DNA from: Heterobilharzia americana
Lineage: Eukaryota > Platyhelminthes > Trematoda > Strigeidida > Schistosomatidae
Assembly: GCA_944470555.2 (NCBI GenBank)
Contig: OX104130.1
Span: forward strand, 73,971,160 to 74,035,159
Direction of reading: 5' to 3'
Length of the DNA stretch: 64,000 nucleotides
Shown: positions 47,201 through 57,529 of the stretch, in pieces
Position numbering within the stretch: the first letter of the stretch is position 1
Layout: the number at the start of each line of letters is the position of its first letter
Program-made: the position numbers and the translations under genes
The notes under the pieces: generated by a model
What the model was told of the DNA's origin: nothing
The model's database searches: none
The model's input: only the letters and a program-made list of their open reading frames with translations

Positions 47201-47651
47201 CCAACGTCAAGTCAGTGCTCTTGTATGGCTCAGAGACTTGGCGCGTCACGAAAGGTATTTCCAATAAACTACAGACATTCATCAACAACTGCTTACGCTC
47301 GCTGCTGAAGATCAGATGGCCAGAAAAAATAAGCAACAAGGAACTCTGGGAACGAAGCAACCAAGAACCTATCACGCAACAAATATGCAGGAAGAAGTGG
47401 AGATGGATTGGGCATGCACTGAGAAGGCCGACTGAGGACATCACGCGTCAGGCCCTCGAGTGGAATCCCCATGGGAAGCGACGAGTTGGACGTCCGAGGG
47501 TGACATGGAGGAGGTCATGCGAGGAGGAAATGAGAGCTTCTGGGCTGTCGTGGAACCAGGTTCAAAAGATCTCAGAGAACAGAGGTCACTGGAGGCGTGC
47601 TACTGAAGCCCTATGTTCCACTCGGAACCCAAGGGACTAATAATAATAATA
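44292..47651 (+). mobile_element. Intact RTE-1 LINE, copy 1
   Basis: About 3.36 kb: a 5' leader of about 340 nt, one long frame, and a tail of about 11 nt of TAA repeat. It is bounded by an 11-bp target-site duplication (ATAGAACCTAC). There are no LTRs. Simple-repeat tail, single APE-RT protein and absence of an RNase H domain fit the RTE clade (SR2-like in schistosomes). Its leader extends about 150 nt further 5' than that of copy 2, starting CGGGGTGAAGGCACCC. Confidence 0.93.
44629..47640 (+). CDS. RTE-1 APE endonuclease-reverse transcriptase, copy 1
   Basis: Single polyprotein that nicks target DNA and copies its own RNA at the nick. From the first in-frame ATG it is 1003 residues; the frame stays open to 44476, so a non-ATG or earlier start is possible. 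APE endonuclease, about 20-265: TWNVRT (28-33), catalytic Glu in ICESRW (59), QCYAPT, GDMNAK (167-172) and SDHYLV with the catalytic His (264). RT, about 500-760: AAGPDGIPPE (511-520), KNWRGITLLST, FIDFEKAFDSVD (palm A, about 637-648), GVKQGCLLSP and FADD (739-742). His4Gln5 tract at 783-791. The C-terminal region has RWIGHALRRP (925-934). All catalytic residues are present with no stop, so it may be active. Confidence 0.95.
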   Translation: MTPVGESLREANWPMCLLSMKAKVNVGTWNVRTMFEPSKAAQIAKEMRRYNIEVLGICESRWNGSGLSKLSTGESIIYSGHPDANHEHTEGVAIMMSSRASKALMQWEPISSRIMTARFNSKGRKVTIIQCYAPTNNAEQEKKEDFYRQLQSTLDKTSVGDIKILMGDMNAKLGGDNTGRELTMGREALGEMNENGELFAEFCAFNDLVIGGSVFRHKDIHKATWTSPDGHTKNQIDFISISRKWRRSLLNTRSRRGADVGSDHYLVQGTFQIKLKAFKEAGDRPQFKYNTRKLKDETTKEIFKAAIKTKWETSRDIPEETCVEEHWKSLKAVWKETCTAVLGRKKKEDKEWISTDTWKLIEERRMVKQKINQCKDAQRQEELSTMYKTLDKEVKKSARKDKRHFYDTLASEAEQAAGKRDLTTLYQITRLLSGKRPTQMKPIKDEEGNLITKEEKQRKRWADHFKKLLNRPPPALRPEIPPAAAELQVNINPPTKMEVLNAIKLLKGGKAAGPDGIPPEALRTDAETTADMLTPLLQKVWKEEKVPDDWKKGYLVKLPKKGDLSACKNWRGITLLSTPSKILSRIILERLKDALDSKLRPEQAGFRKYKSCADQIATLRIIIEQSVEWQSALYLNFIDFEKAFDSVDREVIWKLLQYYGVPQTFIRLIQQLYEDATCQVIHNGKLSDAFEVKTGVKQGCLLSPMIFLIVVDWIMQQTVGSEKRGIHWTTEKNLEDLDFADDLCLMSHKLEDLQAKTNKLTEEAAKTGLQVNIEKTEVMKIPHHHHQQQQQTPITVNGRNLKEVTSFTYLGSTVSTTGGTDEDVKVRIGKARQAFISLKPVWRSSALSMRNKIRIFNTNVKSVLLYGSETWRVTKGISNKLQTFINNCLRSLLKIRWPEKISNKELWERSNQEPITQQICRKKWRWIGHALRRPTEDITRQALEWNPHGKRRVGRPRVTWRRSCEEEMRASGLSWNQVQKISENRGHWRRATEALCSTRNPRD

Positions 47652-47662
47652 ATAGAACCTAC
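47652..47662. repeat. Target-site duplication, RTE-1 copy 1, right
   Basis: ATAGAACCTAC, partner of 44281-44291. The first bases could also belong to the TAA tail, so the unambiguous match is GAACCTAC. Confidence 0.85.
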
Positions 47663-47829
47663 AGTATCGTAATGTTCATACTGGTCAGTCATAATACATT
47701 TCCACCGAAAAATGTCTACCAGAACTAGTGCCTTGATTGTCAAATTGGACATTATTCACTGACTAATTCATTAAAATAACAATTATCAGTTTGACATCGA
47801 GATAGCAGTGGTTTGGTAGACTTGTATTG

Positions 47830-47950
47830 ATACTAGGTGATGATTGAAGATGAAATAAAAAAACTTGGGCTGCGACAGGATTTGAACCAGTAACAACCGG
47901 GTTTCCAGCTAGTTGTTACATAGGGTCTCCTAACTCAGTTGGTAAAAAAA
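47830..47950 (-). repeat. Type C SINE
   Basis: Minus strand: CCAACTGAGTTAGGAGACCC (A-box region), ACTGGTTCAAATCCTGTCGC (B-box), and a tail with TTTTTTATTTCATC. It lies between the two intact LINEs. Confidence 0.6.
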
Positions 47951-47964
47951 ATAACAGTTACCAA

Positions 47965-47975
47965 TATACGTATAA
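47965..47975. repeat. Target-site duplication, RTE-1 copy 2, left
   Basis: TATACGTATAA, repeated at 51229-51239 after the tail. Its last bases ATAA also occur in the element at this point (ATAAACCTCGCC in copy 1), so microhomology probably aided the 5' junction. Confidence 0.85.
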
Positions 47976-50900
47976 ACCTCGCCTGGTTAACTAGTTTACT
48001 AGTTACTAGCCGGTCCTAAGCCCGGGTAAAGAGGGAAGGTTGGGCATAGGGCTAGCAACCCTACCCCGTAAAACAAATCTAACCGCTAAAGAAACTTCAA
48101 AGCACAAACAAAATATAAAAAATGAAAACAAACTTATTCCCCGCTGGAATCGGAGAGGCGAAATGACGCCAGTTGGTGAAAGCCTTCGGGAAGCCAATTG
48201 GCCGATGTGTCTTCTCTCGATGAAAGCGAAAGTAAACGTGGGGACATGGAATGTCCGCACGATGTTTGAACCCAGTAAGGCAGCCCAGATTGCAAGGGAG
48301 ATGAGAAGGTATAACATCGAAGTGCTTGGGATTTGCGAAAGCAGATGGAATGGGAGTGGACTCTCCAAACTGTCAACTGGAGAATCAATAATCTACTCCG
48401 GTCACCCAGACGCCAACCACGAGCACACTGAGGGAGTGGCTATCATGATGTCCTCAAGAGCATCGAAGGCTCTCATGCAGTGGGAACCAATCTCCTCCAG
48501 GATCATGACAGCAAGATTCAACTCAAAAGGAAGAAAGGTCACAATCATACAATGTTATGCACCTACAAATAATGCAGAGCAAGAGAAAAAGGAGGATTTC
48601 TACAGACAACTTCAATCAACACTGGACAAGACGTCAGTTGGCGATATCAAAATTCTAATGGGCGACATGAATGCCAAACTGGGAGGGGACAACACGGGAA
48701 GAGAACTAACCATGGGTCGAGAGGCACTAGGTGAAATGAATGAGAATGGAGAATTGTTTGCAGAATTCTGTGCATTCAACGATTTGGTGATTGGAGGCAG
48801 TGTGTTCAGGCACAAAGATATCCACAAAGCGACATGGATTTCACCAGATGGACACACTAAAAATCAAATCGACTTTATCTCAATCTCAAGAAAATGGAGA
48901 CGCAGTCTACTTAACACAAGGTCAAGAAGAGGAGCAGATGTAGGTTCAGACCACTATCTAGTGCAAGGAACCTTCCAAATCAAGTTAAAAGCCTTCAAGG
49001 AAGCTGGTGATAGACCTCAATTCAAGTACAACACTCGGAAACTGAAGGATGAAACTACAAAGGAGATCTTCAAGGCAGCCATCAAGACAAAATGGGAGAC
49101 ATCGAGCAACATCCCTGAAGAAACCTGTGTGGAAGAACATTGGAAGTCTTTGAAAGCTATGTGGAAAGAAACCTGCACAACAGTATTAGGAAGGAAGAAG
49201 AAAGAAGACAAGGAATGGATCTCGACGGATACCTGGAAGCTGATAGAGGAGAGGAGGATGGTGAAGCAGAAGATAAACCAGTGCAAGGATGCTCAACGAC
49301 AAGAGGAACTGAGCACAATGTATAAAACACTGGACAAAGAAGTGAAGAAGAGTGCACGCAAAGACAAAAGACACTTCTACGAAACACTGGCAAGTGAAGC
49401 AGAACAGGCTGCAGGTAAGAGAGACCTGACGACATTGTATCAAATAACCAGGTTGCTGTCAGGGAAGAGACCAACACAGATGAAACCAATAAAAGATGAA
49501 GAAGGAAATTTAATTACAAAAGAAGAGAAACAGAGGAAACGATGGGCCGACCACTTCAAGAAGCTCTTGAATCGACCACCACCTGCACTTCGTCCAGAAA
49601 TACCACCTGCAGCCGCTGAACTACAAGTGAACATTAATCCCCCAACGAAAATGGAAGTCCTGAACGCCATAAAGCTACTGAAATGCGGGAAAGCAGCAGG
49701 ACCAGATGGAATACCGCCAGAAGCACTGAAAACAGATGCAGAGACAACAGCGGCCATGCTCACACCACTATTGCAGAAGGTGTGGAAGGAAGAGAAGGTA
49801 CCTGACGATTGGAAGAAGGGTTACCTTGTCAAACTGCCGAAGAAGGGAGACCTCAGTGCTTGCAAGAACTGGCGCGGAATCACTCTCCTGTCCACCCCAA
49901 GTAAAATATTAAGCCGCATCATCCTGGAGAGGCTTAAAGACGCACTGGATTCAAAACTGCGACCGGAACAGGCAGGCTTCAGGAAGTACAAATCATGTGC
50001 AGACCAAATTGCAACGCTTCGCATCATCATAGAACAGAGCATAGAATGGCAATCACCTCTCCACCTCAACTTCATCGACTTTGAGAAGGCCTTTGACAGC
50101 GTCGACCGAGAAGTAATTTGGAAACTGCTTCAATACTACGGAGTGCCGCAAACCTTTATCCGCCTCATTCAACAACTATATGAAGATGCCACATGCCAAG
50201 TAATCCACAATGGGAAGCTCAGTGATGCCTTTGAAGTGAAGACAGGAGTGAAACAAGGTTGCCTACTATCCCCCATGATATTCTTGATTGTGGTGGACTG
50301 GATCATGCAGCAAACAGTAGGCAGCGAGAAGAGGGGGATACACTGGACGACGGAAAAGAACCTAGAAGACTTGGATTTCGCCGATGACTTATGCCTAATG
50401 TCACATAAACTTGAAGATCTGCAGGCAAAAACTAACAAGTTGATAGAAGAGGCAGCGAAGACGGGACTTCAGGTGAATATAGAGAAGACAGAAGTGATGA
50501 AGATACCGCACCACCACCATCAACAACAACAACAACAAACTCCAATCACTGTCAACGGGAGAAACTTAAAGGAAGTAACCTCCTTCACTTATCTAGGAAG
50601 CACTGTTTCAACTACAGGCGGGACGGACGAGGACGTCAAAGTCAGAATCGGAAAAGCAAGACAGGCATTCATTAGCCTGAAACCAGTGTGGAGATCTTCT
50701 GCACTCAGCATGCGGAACAAGATACGGATTTTCAACACCAACGTCAAGTCAGTGCTCTTGTATGGCTCAGAGACTTGGCGCGTCACGAAAGGTATTTCCA
50801 ATAAACTACAGACATTCATCAACAACTGCTTACGCTCGCTGCTGAAGATCAGATGGCCAGAAAAAATAAGCAACAAGGAACTCTGGGAACGAACCAACCA

Positions 50901-51174
50901 AGAACCTATCACGCAACAAATATGCAGGAAGAAGTGGAGATGGATTGGCCATGCACTGAGAAGGCCGACTGAGGACATCACGCGTCAGGCCCTCGAGTGG
51001 AATCCCCATGGGAAGCGACGAGTTGGACGTCCAAGGGTGACATGGAGGAGGTCGTGCGAGGAGGAAATGAGAGCTTCTGGGCTGTCGTGGGACCAGGTTC
51101 AAAAGATCTCAGAGAACAGAGGTCACTGGAGGCGTGCTACTGAAGCCCTATGTTCCACTAGGAACCCAAGGGAC

Positions 51175-51228
<54 letters not shown>
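47976..51228 (+). mobile_element. Intact RTE-1 LINE, copy 2
   Basis: About 3.25 kb, head-to-tail with copy 1 and about 300 bp downstream. It ends in a TAA tail of about 50 nt and is bounded by the 11-bp duplication TATACGTATAA. It lacks the first 150 nt or so of the copy 1 leader, so it is slightly 5'-truncated, but the protein is complete. Confidence 0.93.
48163..51177 (+). CDS. RTE-1 APE endonuclease-reverse transcriptase, copy 2
   Basis: 1004 residues from the first in-frame ATG. Same domain order as copy 1, with endonuclease motifs TWNVRT, ICESRW, GDMNAK and SDHYLV and RT motifs FIDFEKAFDSVD, GVKQGCLLSP and FADD all intact. By eye it differs from copy 1 at 16 residues plus one extra Gln in the His/Gln tract (about 98% identity). 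Changes include T to I before SPDG, RD to SN near residue 315, GG to CG just before KAAGPDG, and ALYL to PLHL shortly before palm motif A. None hits a catalytic residue; the last two lie close to the active site and could matter. Confidence 0.95.
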
Positions 51229-51230
<2 letters not shown>

Positions 51231-51239
51231 TACGTATAA
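51229..51239. repeat. Target-site duplication, RTE-1 copy 2, right
   Basis: TATACGTATAA, partner of 47965-47975. Confidence 0.85.
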
Positions 51240-51884
51240 CATATTTTTAATTTTTTGCAGCTGTCCAGTCATTAGATGAAGTTCAAAACAAAATTATGTT
51301 GACAGAATGTCATGGAAGCTACTTTGGCGGTGAAAGGCGTGTCATATTGCCCTCTTCGTGTTGCAGTGAAACCACTAATAGACTAGTTAACACAAAATGA
51401 GAAGTACCATGCACAACCTCAGTTAATGCATAGCATGATTTCACTTTGCACTTAAAATACTAGTCCACTGAGCACCATTTTCGATAAAATGTTATTACGA
51501 TCTCATATTCACTCAGTACTAAAGTATACTCGTGGTTGATACCAATATTTGTAGACCACTGATACCTATGAGCAGCGTTTTGCACTCCAATCAAGTTCCT
51601 GAAGACGCCACAAAGCTGCTTATGACCAAACCCGTGAGTGAATTACTCAGATAACTTCGTTTATGAAGACACAAGTCGTGCTGAGTACATCGATGAAGTC
51701 AGTCCAAAAACTGCGAAAAAAGCTAACCGGATTTTACATCGTCTAGGTTTGATTACACATTCACAATTCCCATTGCGACACAAAAAACAAGGTATTCAAT
51801 GAAAGGGGACTCTCTTAAATCAACTTATTCTCAAGTTGTAAATTCGTATATACAAACAGGTTGATATAACAACAGTGGTGAGTA
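51240..51884. other. Flank of the PLE complex
   Basis: No gene in 51240-51600. From about 51650, and clearly at 51767-51850, the sequence is a diverged reverse complement of 57560-57665 (AATTCCCATTG, AAAAAACAAG, TATTCAATGAA), so it is PLE-related. Confidence 0.5.
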
Positions 51885-53070
51885 TAGTAATTATGTTGCT
51901 AGCTGATGATGTAATGCTTCAATGATAACAAGATGGGTTACGTAAGATTTTTTCAATCATTTATAAGGTGCTTACTGATTATAAAGAGGGTGAAAACGTG
52001 ATAGAGTTAATAAACAATCAAAGAATTAGGCAATATGAATGAGACAAGTTAGTCGGAATAAATTGAAAATGTTTTGAAGGTATCCTGACCAAACAATGAA
52101 CTAGATGGTTTGAAAAAACTTGGGCAACGAGTTAGTATGATTCATTGTATGAGGTGTTGTTGAGGTATAATGCATAAAATATTTGTTTGTTTTGTTATTT
52201 GTTGTAATATACTACGTTGGGATTACACAAGTAAAAATACACCCTATACAATGAAAATATTTTGTTCAATGTTGCAATTATTATTATGAAGATCAAATGA
52301 TAATGATGATGATGATGATGATATAAAAGTACAAAGAATAATCTGACCAAAGTGGAAATTGAAAGAATAAAAATGAAAGTAAGGAAGCACACCAAGACCA
52401 AAATAAGTTAAGGTTGTAGCGTCACACACTTCCCCAAAATCAATAGCCTAGGGTTTGACGACTTTCGACATTGATGCTGACCTTGATAGTTTAACTGGAC
52501 TCGCTAAGCTGAAGGCATCCGGTCAAGCATCCTCGCCATTTGGCACGCTGTCGTGTTACGTTGCATTGCTCGTATTCCACTCTCTAGCCAGTTAGTTGGA
52601 ATGCATCGGTATTTTGGCATAACCATCCAAATATACTATTCCATCCGACTACGCTATCGTGTTCTTCCTTGGTCTCGTATTCGTGGGTATATAACAAGTT
52701 CGAATAATTAGTGATTGGTCTTTGCGTCTGTCAAGTTCGCACCAGGACAAATCCTAAAAGGTCAAGATGGAGACAGACTGTACATACTACTTTTGCACAC
52801 AAATGTCAGGATGACTTCAATTCATGGATAGCTAATGCCTCTTTTGTTGTTTTAGAAGTTGAAGACAGGGGAAAGGTGAAATGTTTGAGTGAATTCAATC
52901 GACAAGCTTAAAATCAATGTCAGTGGTCCTTTGAATAGTTGGAATCGATTAAATGTTGAAGGATAGGACTTCTGATGCATTTCCTTTCACCCTTATAAAA
53001 CCGAGTAGGAATGTGTTATCGTATACGTGTTGACGGCAATCTCTGGTTATGACCGACGTACCTTGCCCCA
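51885..53070 (+). repeat. PLE complex, left inverted arm
   Basis: About 1186 bp, nearly identical to the reverse complement of 54458-55646. The differences I saw are a shorter or longer ATC/GAT microsatellite and a few bases. Part of it (52430-52760) recurs as the LTR-like sequence at 36745 and 38485. It is probably a PLE terminal repeat. The 66-codon frame at 52711-52911 recurs inverted at 54817-54617 without change. Confidence 0.9.
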
Positions 53071-54216
53071 CAGAAGCAGTTGAACTGATCAATACATATG
53101 AATATGGTCTCCTGACGGATATTATCTTTTACACAAACGTAGAACAATTTACTACTGGCAAAGTCTGGCTGAGAAAAATGTCCTAGTAATTGATCTGGAA
53201 AAACGATTTTTCAGGATATTTGATGCTGCATCATCTTTAAACTCCAGAACCATGAACAACGTCTTTTTGGGAGCTGAGCTGATGACTGGTTGTGCAGGTC
53301 TTTACCACATACTCTTATCAACAAACTGGTTTTCTACAAGTGTCCCTCTTGGAAAGTCAAGTTCAACTTGGACACATTCTGTACTACGTATTCGATAGCA
53401 GAGTGAAGTTTCTTTTCCTCATGATCAGCATCCAGTGATAGAATTTAGTTAGCTGTCTGTTCCACGTAGGTTTCCTGTAGATGGATCTTTTCGGCGTTCC
53501 ACTGCTACCTCTCATAATTTTCACCTCAAGGAAAGGAATAGTTGATTCCAATTCCCTCTCAATAGTAAATTGCAATGTTGGGTGAGAATTGTTGAAGCCG
53601 TATAGGATTTCATCCAGATCGATACTTGAGTGAAAAATAACGAATATATCATTTATAGATGTCAAAATGATTAATAGTTTGGCTAAGATTAGAATTTTCT
53701 GATTTTGACATAAAGCAATCTGCCATAAGAGGTTTCCAAAGGGATCCCACTTCAATTCCATCATTTTGCCGGTATATCTCATCATCTAAACTAAACTGCA
53801 CATTAGAAATGCATCTTATCAGTAGCTCTCCAAGGTAGTTTGTTGGAATTTCTGTTTCTGTATTATGTGAATAAATGAAATCACATGCGTAACAAATAGT
53901 TTCAGTGAGTGGTAAACTGGTGAACAATGAGGTAGCATCTAAGGAAAACATAATTTTGCCGGTGATGTCAACATCCTTAATGCTATCAATAAACTCAAAT
54001 GTATCACGAATAGAACAACAGGACACTTGCCTTCTGACTGGTTCCAGTATTTCAACTAACCACTGGGTGTTACAATGATAAGGAGAACCTGACATATCCA
54101 AAATCGGGTGAAGGGGTAAACCTGCTTTATGTATTTTCGGCAATCCATCGAGATGTGGGATTACTGAACCAACGGGTTGGATGCATTCATACAAACTAGA
54201 GGAAATCAACGCAACC
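53071..54216 (-). pseudogene. Penelope-like element RT core in the spacer
   Basis: Minus-strand order: HLDGLPKIHKAGLPLHPILD (54155-54096), the SP...WLVEILEPV run, MFSLDATSLFTSLPLTETIC (palm motif A), DDEIYRQNDGIEVGS, then TSINDIFVIFHSS, in which the catalytic YVDD is IND, HPTLQFTIERELESTIPFLE, RSIYRKPTWN, and finally LEFKDDAASNILKNRFSRS and ITRTFFSARL before the arm begins. The order is typical for PLE RT. The frame breaks between 53650 and 53790 and again below 53384. Confidence 0.85.
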
Positions 54217-54457
54217 TCGGATGTCCAACTCGTCGCTTCCCATGGGGATTCCACTCGAGGGCCTGACGCGTGATGTCCCCAGTTGGCTTTCTCAGTGTAT
54301 GCCCAATCCATCTCACTTCCTTCTACTTATTCGTTGAGCGATAGGTTCTTGGTTGGTTTCGTTCCCAGAGCTCCTTGTTGCTCATTCTTTCTGACCATCT
54401 GATCTTCAGTAGTGAGCGTAAGCAGTTGTTGATGAATGTCTGTAGTTTATTGATAAA
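54217..54457 (-). pseudogene. RTE-1 fragment between PLE and arm
   Basis: Reverse complement matches the intact RTE-1 frame from about CTACAGACATTCATCAAC to GACGAGTTGGACATCC (near 50810-51030): the LQTFINNCLRSLLK to GKRRVGRP codons. It has no tail and no 5' end, and its edges coincide with the PLE edge and the arm edge. Confidence 0.82.
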
Positions 54458-55646
54458 TGGGGCAAGGTACGTCGGTCATAACCAGAGATTGCCGTCAACA
54501 CGTATACGATAACACATTCCTACTCGGTTTTATAAGGGTGAAAGGAAATGCATCAGAAGTCCTATCCTTCAACATTTAATCGATTCCAACTATTCAAAGG
54601 ACCACTGACATTGATTTTAAGCTTGTCGATTGAATTCACTCAAACATTTCACCTTTCCCCTGTCTTCAACTTCTAAAACAACAAAAGAGGCATTAGCTAT
54701 CCATGAATTGAAGTCATCCTGACATTTGTGTGCAAAAGTAGTATGTACAGTCTGTCTCCATCTTGACCTTTTAGGATTTGTCCTGGTGCGAACTTGACAG
54801 ACGCAAAGACCAATCACTAATTATTCGAACTTGTTATATACCCACGAATACGAGACCAAGGAAGAACACGATAGCGTAGTCGGATGGAATAGTATATTTG
54901 GATGGTTATGCCAAAATACCGATGCATTCCAACTAACTGGCTAGAGAGTGGAATACGAGCAATGCAACGTAACACGACAGCGTGCCAAATGGCGAGGATG
55001 CTTGACCGGATGCCTTCAGCTTAGCGAGTCCAGTTAAACTATCAAGGTCAGCATCAATGTCGAAAGTCGTCAAACCCTAGGCTATTGATTTTGGGGAAGT
55101 GTGTGACGCTACAACCTTAACTTATTTTGGTCTTGGTGTGCTTCCTTACTTTCATTTTTATTCTTTCAATTTCCACTTTGGTCAGATTCATCTTTGTACT
55201 TTTATATCATCATCATCATTATCATTTGATCTTCATAATAATAATTGCAACATTGAACAAAATATTTTCATTGTATAGGGTGTATTTTTACTTGTGTAAT
55301 CCCAGCGTAGTATATTACAACAAATAACAAAACAAACAAATATTTTATGCATTATACCTCAACAACACCTCATACAATGAATCATACTAACTCGTTGCCC
55401 AAGTTTTTTCAAACCATCTAGTTCATTGTTTGGTCAGGATACCTTCAAAACATTTTCAATTTATTCCGACTAACTTGTCTCATTCATATTGCCTAATTCT
55501 TTGATTGTTTATTAACTCTATCACGTTTTCACCCTCTTTATAATCAGTAAGCACCTTATAAATGATTGAAAAAATCTTACGTAACCCATCTTGTTATCAT
55601 TGAAGCATTACATCATCAGCTAGCAACATAATTACTATACCCATTG
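54458..55646 (-). repeat. PLE complex, right inverted arm
   Basis: Inverted partner of 51885-53070. Its outer 376 bp are the first unit of the tandem repeat at 55271. Confidence 0.9.
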
Positions 55647-56117
55647 CTCATTGTATAGGATGTATTTTCGCTTGTGTAATCCCGGCGTAGTATATTACAA
55701 CAAATAACAAAACAAACAAATATTTTATGCATTATACCTCAACAACACCTTATACAATGAATCATACTAACTCATTGCCCAAGTTTTTTCAAACCATCTA
55801 GTTCATTGTTTGGTCAGGATACCTTCAAAACATTTTCAATTTATTCCGACTAACTTGTCTCATTCATATTGCCTAATTCTTTGATTGTTTATTAACTCTA
55901 TCACGTTTTCACCCTCTTTATAATCAGTAAGCACCTTATAAATGATTGAAAAAATCTTACGTAACCCATCTTGTTATCATTGAAGCATTACATCATCAGC
56001 TAGCAACATAATTACTATACCCATTGCTCATTGTATAGGATGTATTTTCGCTTGTGTAATCTCGGCGTAGTATATTAGAACAAATGACAAAATAAACAAA
56101 TATTTTGTATTATTCCT
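55271..56117. repeat. 380-bp tandem repeat, 2.2 units
   Basis: Units 55271-55650 and 55651-56030 start TTGTATAGG(G/A)TGTATTTT and differ at only a few positions. A third unit breaks off near 56117. The left arm has a single unit. Tandem terminal repeats are known for PLEs. Confidence 0.92.
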
Positions 56118-56230
56118 CAACGTTTCGATCTTGGTAGGATGATCCTTTCAAGAGTATGAATCTGACACTAAGTTTTCAGGTTAATATTCAAGTTTTGGTA
56201 CACAAAGTGGTAACCTTTACAATCATCCAA

Positions 56231-57520
56231 TTACATAGTGATATGGAGCAAAGATAGATGTAATACAGGTGAGTGAATAAGCAACTCGGTCAGAGAGGTT
56301 TTCCTTTGTGCGAGTAAGGTGGAACAAAAAAATAGGGTAGGGAAATTTTTTAGTTCGTCTATGAAAAGTACAATGGGGTTGTGAGACATCAAGGGTGAGA
56401 AAGAATAGATTACTAGTTTGGAAGGATGAATATTTGAAGATGAGACAATATATCTAATAATAATGATAACCATAAATGTACTTTTGATAACACTTGAAGT
56501 ATGAGTGATAACAAAATGGATTATGTTATGGTTCGTCGAATGTACATGACTCAGAGAGTAGTGTAAAATTGATGAAAATAGTGGATCAATAATAGGACTA
56601 GACAATCTCTTCAGATAGTATTTATAGCTGCCTAGGCGAGTCATTAATGTTTGCCGTATTAGTAGGATGTCTAACCCATCTTTTCTGCTGACCGAAGAAG
56701 GATATGAGCAGATGTGCAAAACTTCTGCAATGGTCCGCTCTTTGTGAGAGAGAAAACCCTTTTGCAGAACTTTTGTCTGTTCGAATGATATTTCATGACC
56801 TGAATATAGGGCATGAGCTGCGATAGCAGAGCTTTTTTCAAGTTTTTCTAGATCATAGGAATTTTTTGATGGTTTCTTGGAACTTCTACCGTGTTCGGCT
56901 AGACGTGTTAGTACTTGACGTGATGTCTCTCCAATATATGTGGCATCGCATTCACTGCAGTCTACCTCATAAACACAGTTTTGTTGTTCCAAATGAGGAA
57001 TCGGATCTTTTAATTTACACAGGTGTGAGTGTAATGTATTCGTCACCTTAAAGAATACTCTGATGTTGTAACTGTTAGGGATACGTCTTATTTCCTCTGA
57101 AGTGGATGTTCGATAAGGAAGTACTATAGTACTTATCCAATCTTTATGGCTTGACTTTTCCATATTTTTGTTCGATAAACTTTTTTCGATCCTCTTTAAT
57201 AGTTTGTCTGGATAGTTATTTAGTCTTAAGACTTCCCGAACAAGTCGCCTATCTGCTTGCTGAGATTCCACTTTATTTGGTATCCTTCGCGATCTCGTCA
57301 ACAGATTTTTGGCAACGTTTAATTTAGTTTCCAATGGATGAGCTGAATCAAAGTCAAGGTACTTATTAGAATGTGTATCTTTTCGATAGACATCAATGTC
57401 AAGTGTCCCATCACTGTTTCGTATCGCCTTGCAGTCTAGGAAAGCTAACGTTCTGAATTCTGTTTCTAGTTCATATATGAATTTTACAGAACTAAAACGG
57501 TTGTTTAGGTATTCGACCTC
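56231..57520 (-). pseudogene. Penelope-like element C-terminal frame with GIY-YIG nuclease
   Basis: Uninterrupted frame of 429 codons (57520-56231) without a convincing ATG: its natural start lies upstream and is lost. It reads EVEYLNNRFSS, then LAFLDCKAIRNSDGTLDIDV, YRKDTHSNKYLDFDSAHPLE, LVREVLRLNNYP, then a linker IVLPYRTSTSEEIRRIPNSY, and the GIY-YIG domain CVYEVDCSECDATYIGETSR..LTRLAEHGR (near 56980-56885). The YIGETSR motif, the Arg and the EH pair are intact, as is the CX2C preceding it. This nuclease would nick DNA for target-primed copying. The RT palm is absent, and the last 100 codons or so look non-conserved. Confidence 0.85.
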
Positions 57521-57529
57521 CTATTATTT

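Noticed and set aside
45078..51102. Long antisense frames opposite the two intact RTE-1 genes
   Set aside because: Shadows of the sense frame: present in the same place in both copies because the sense sequence is the same, with no domain of their own.
44292..51228. A single tandem duplication of one LINE
   Set aside because: Each copy has its own, different 11-bp target-site duplication, and the copies differ in 5' extent and tail length.
52440..52560. Hammerhead ribozyme inside the PLE arm
   Set aside because: PLE terminal repeats often carry hammerheads, and CGAAAGTCG occurs here on the minus strand, but I could not find a matching CTGANGA segment with pairing stems. A covariance-model search would settle it.
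51885..55646. DNA transposon with long inverted ends
   Set aside because: The spacer encodes PLE reverse transcriptase, not a transposase, and the arm sequence recurs as a PLE LTR-like repeat.
55271..56117. CRISPR or satellite array
   Set aside because: Units are 380 bp with no spacers, only 2.2 copies, and belong to the PLE arm.
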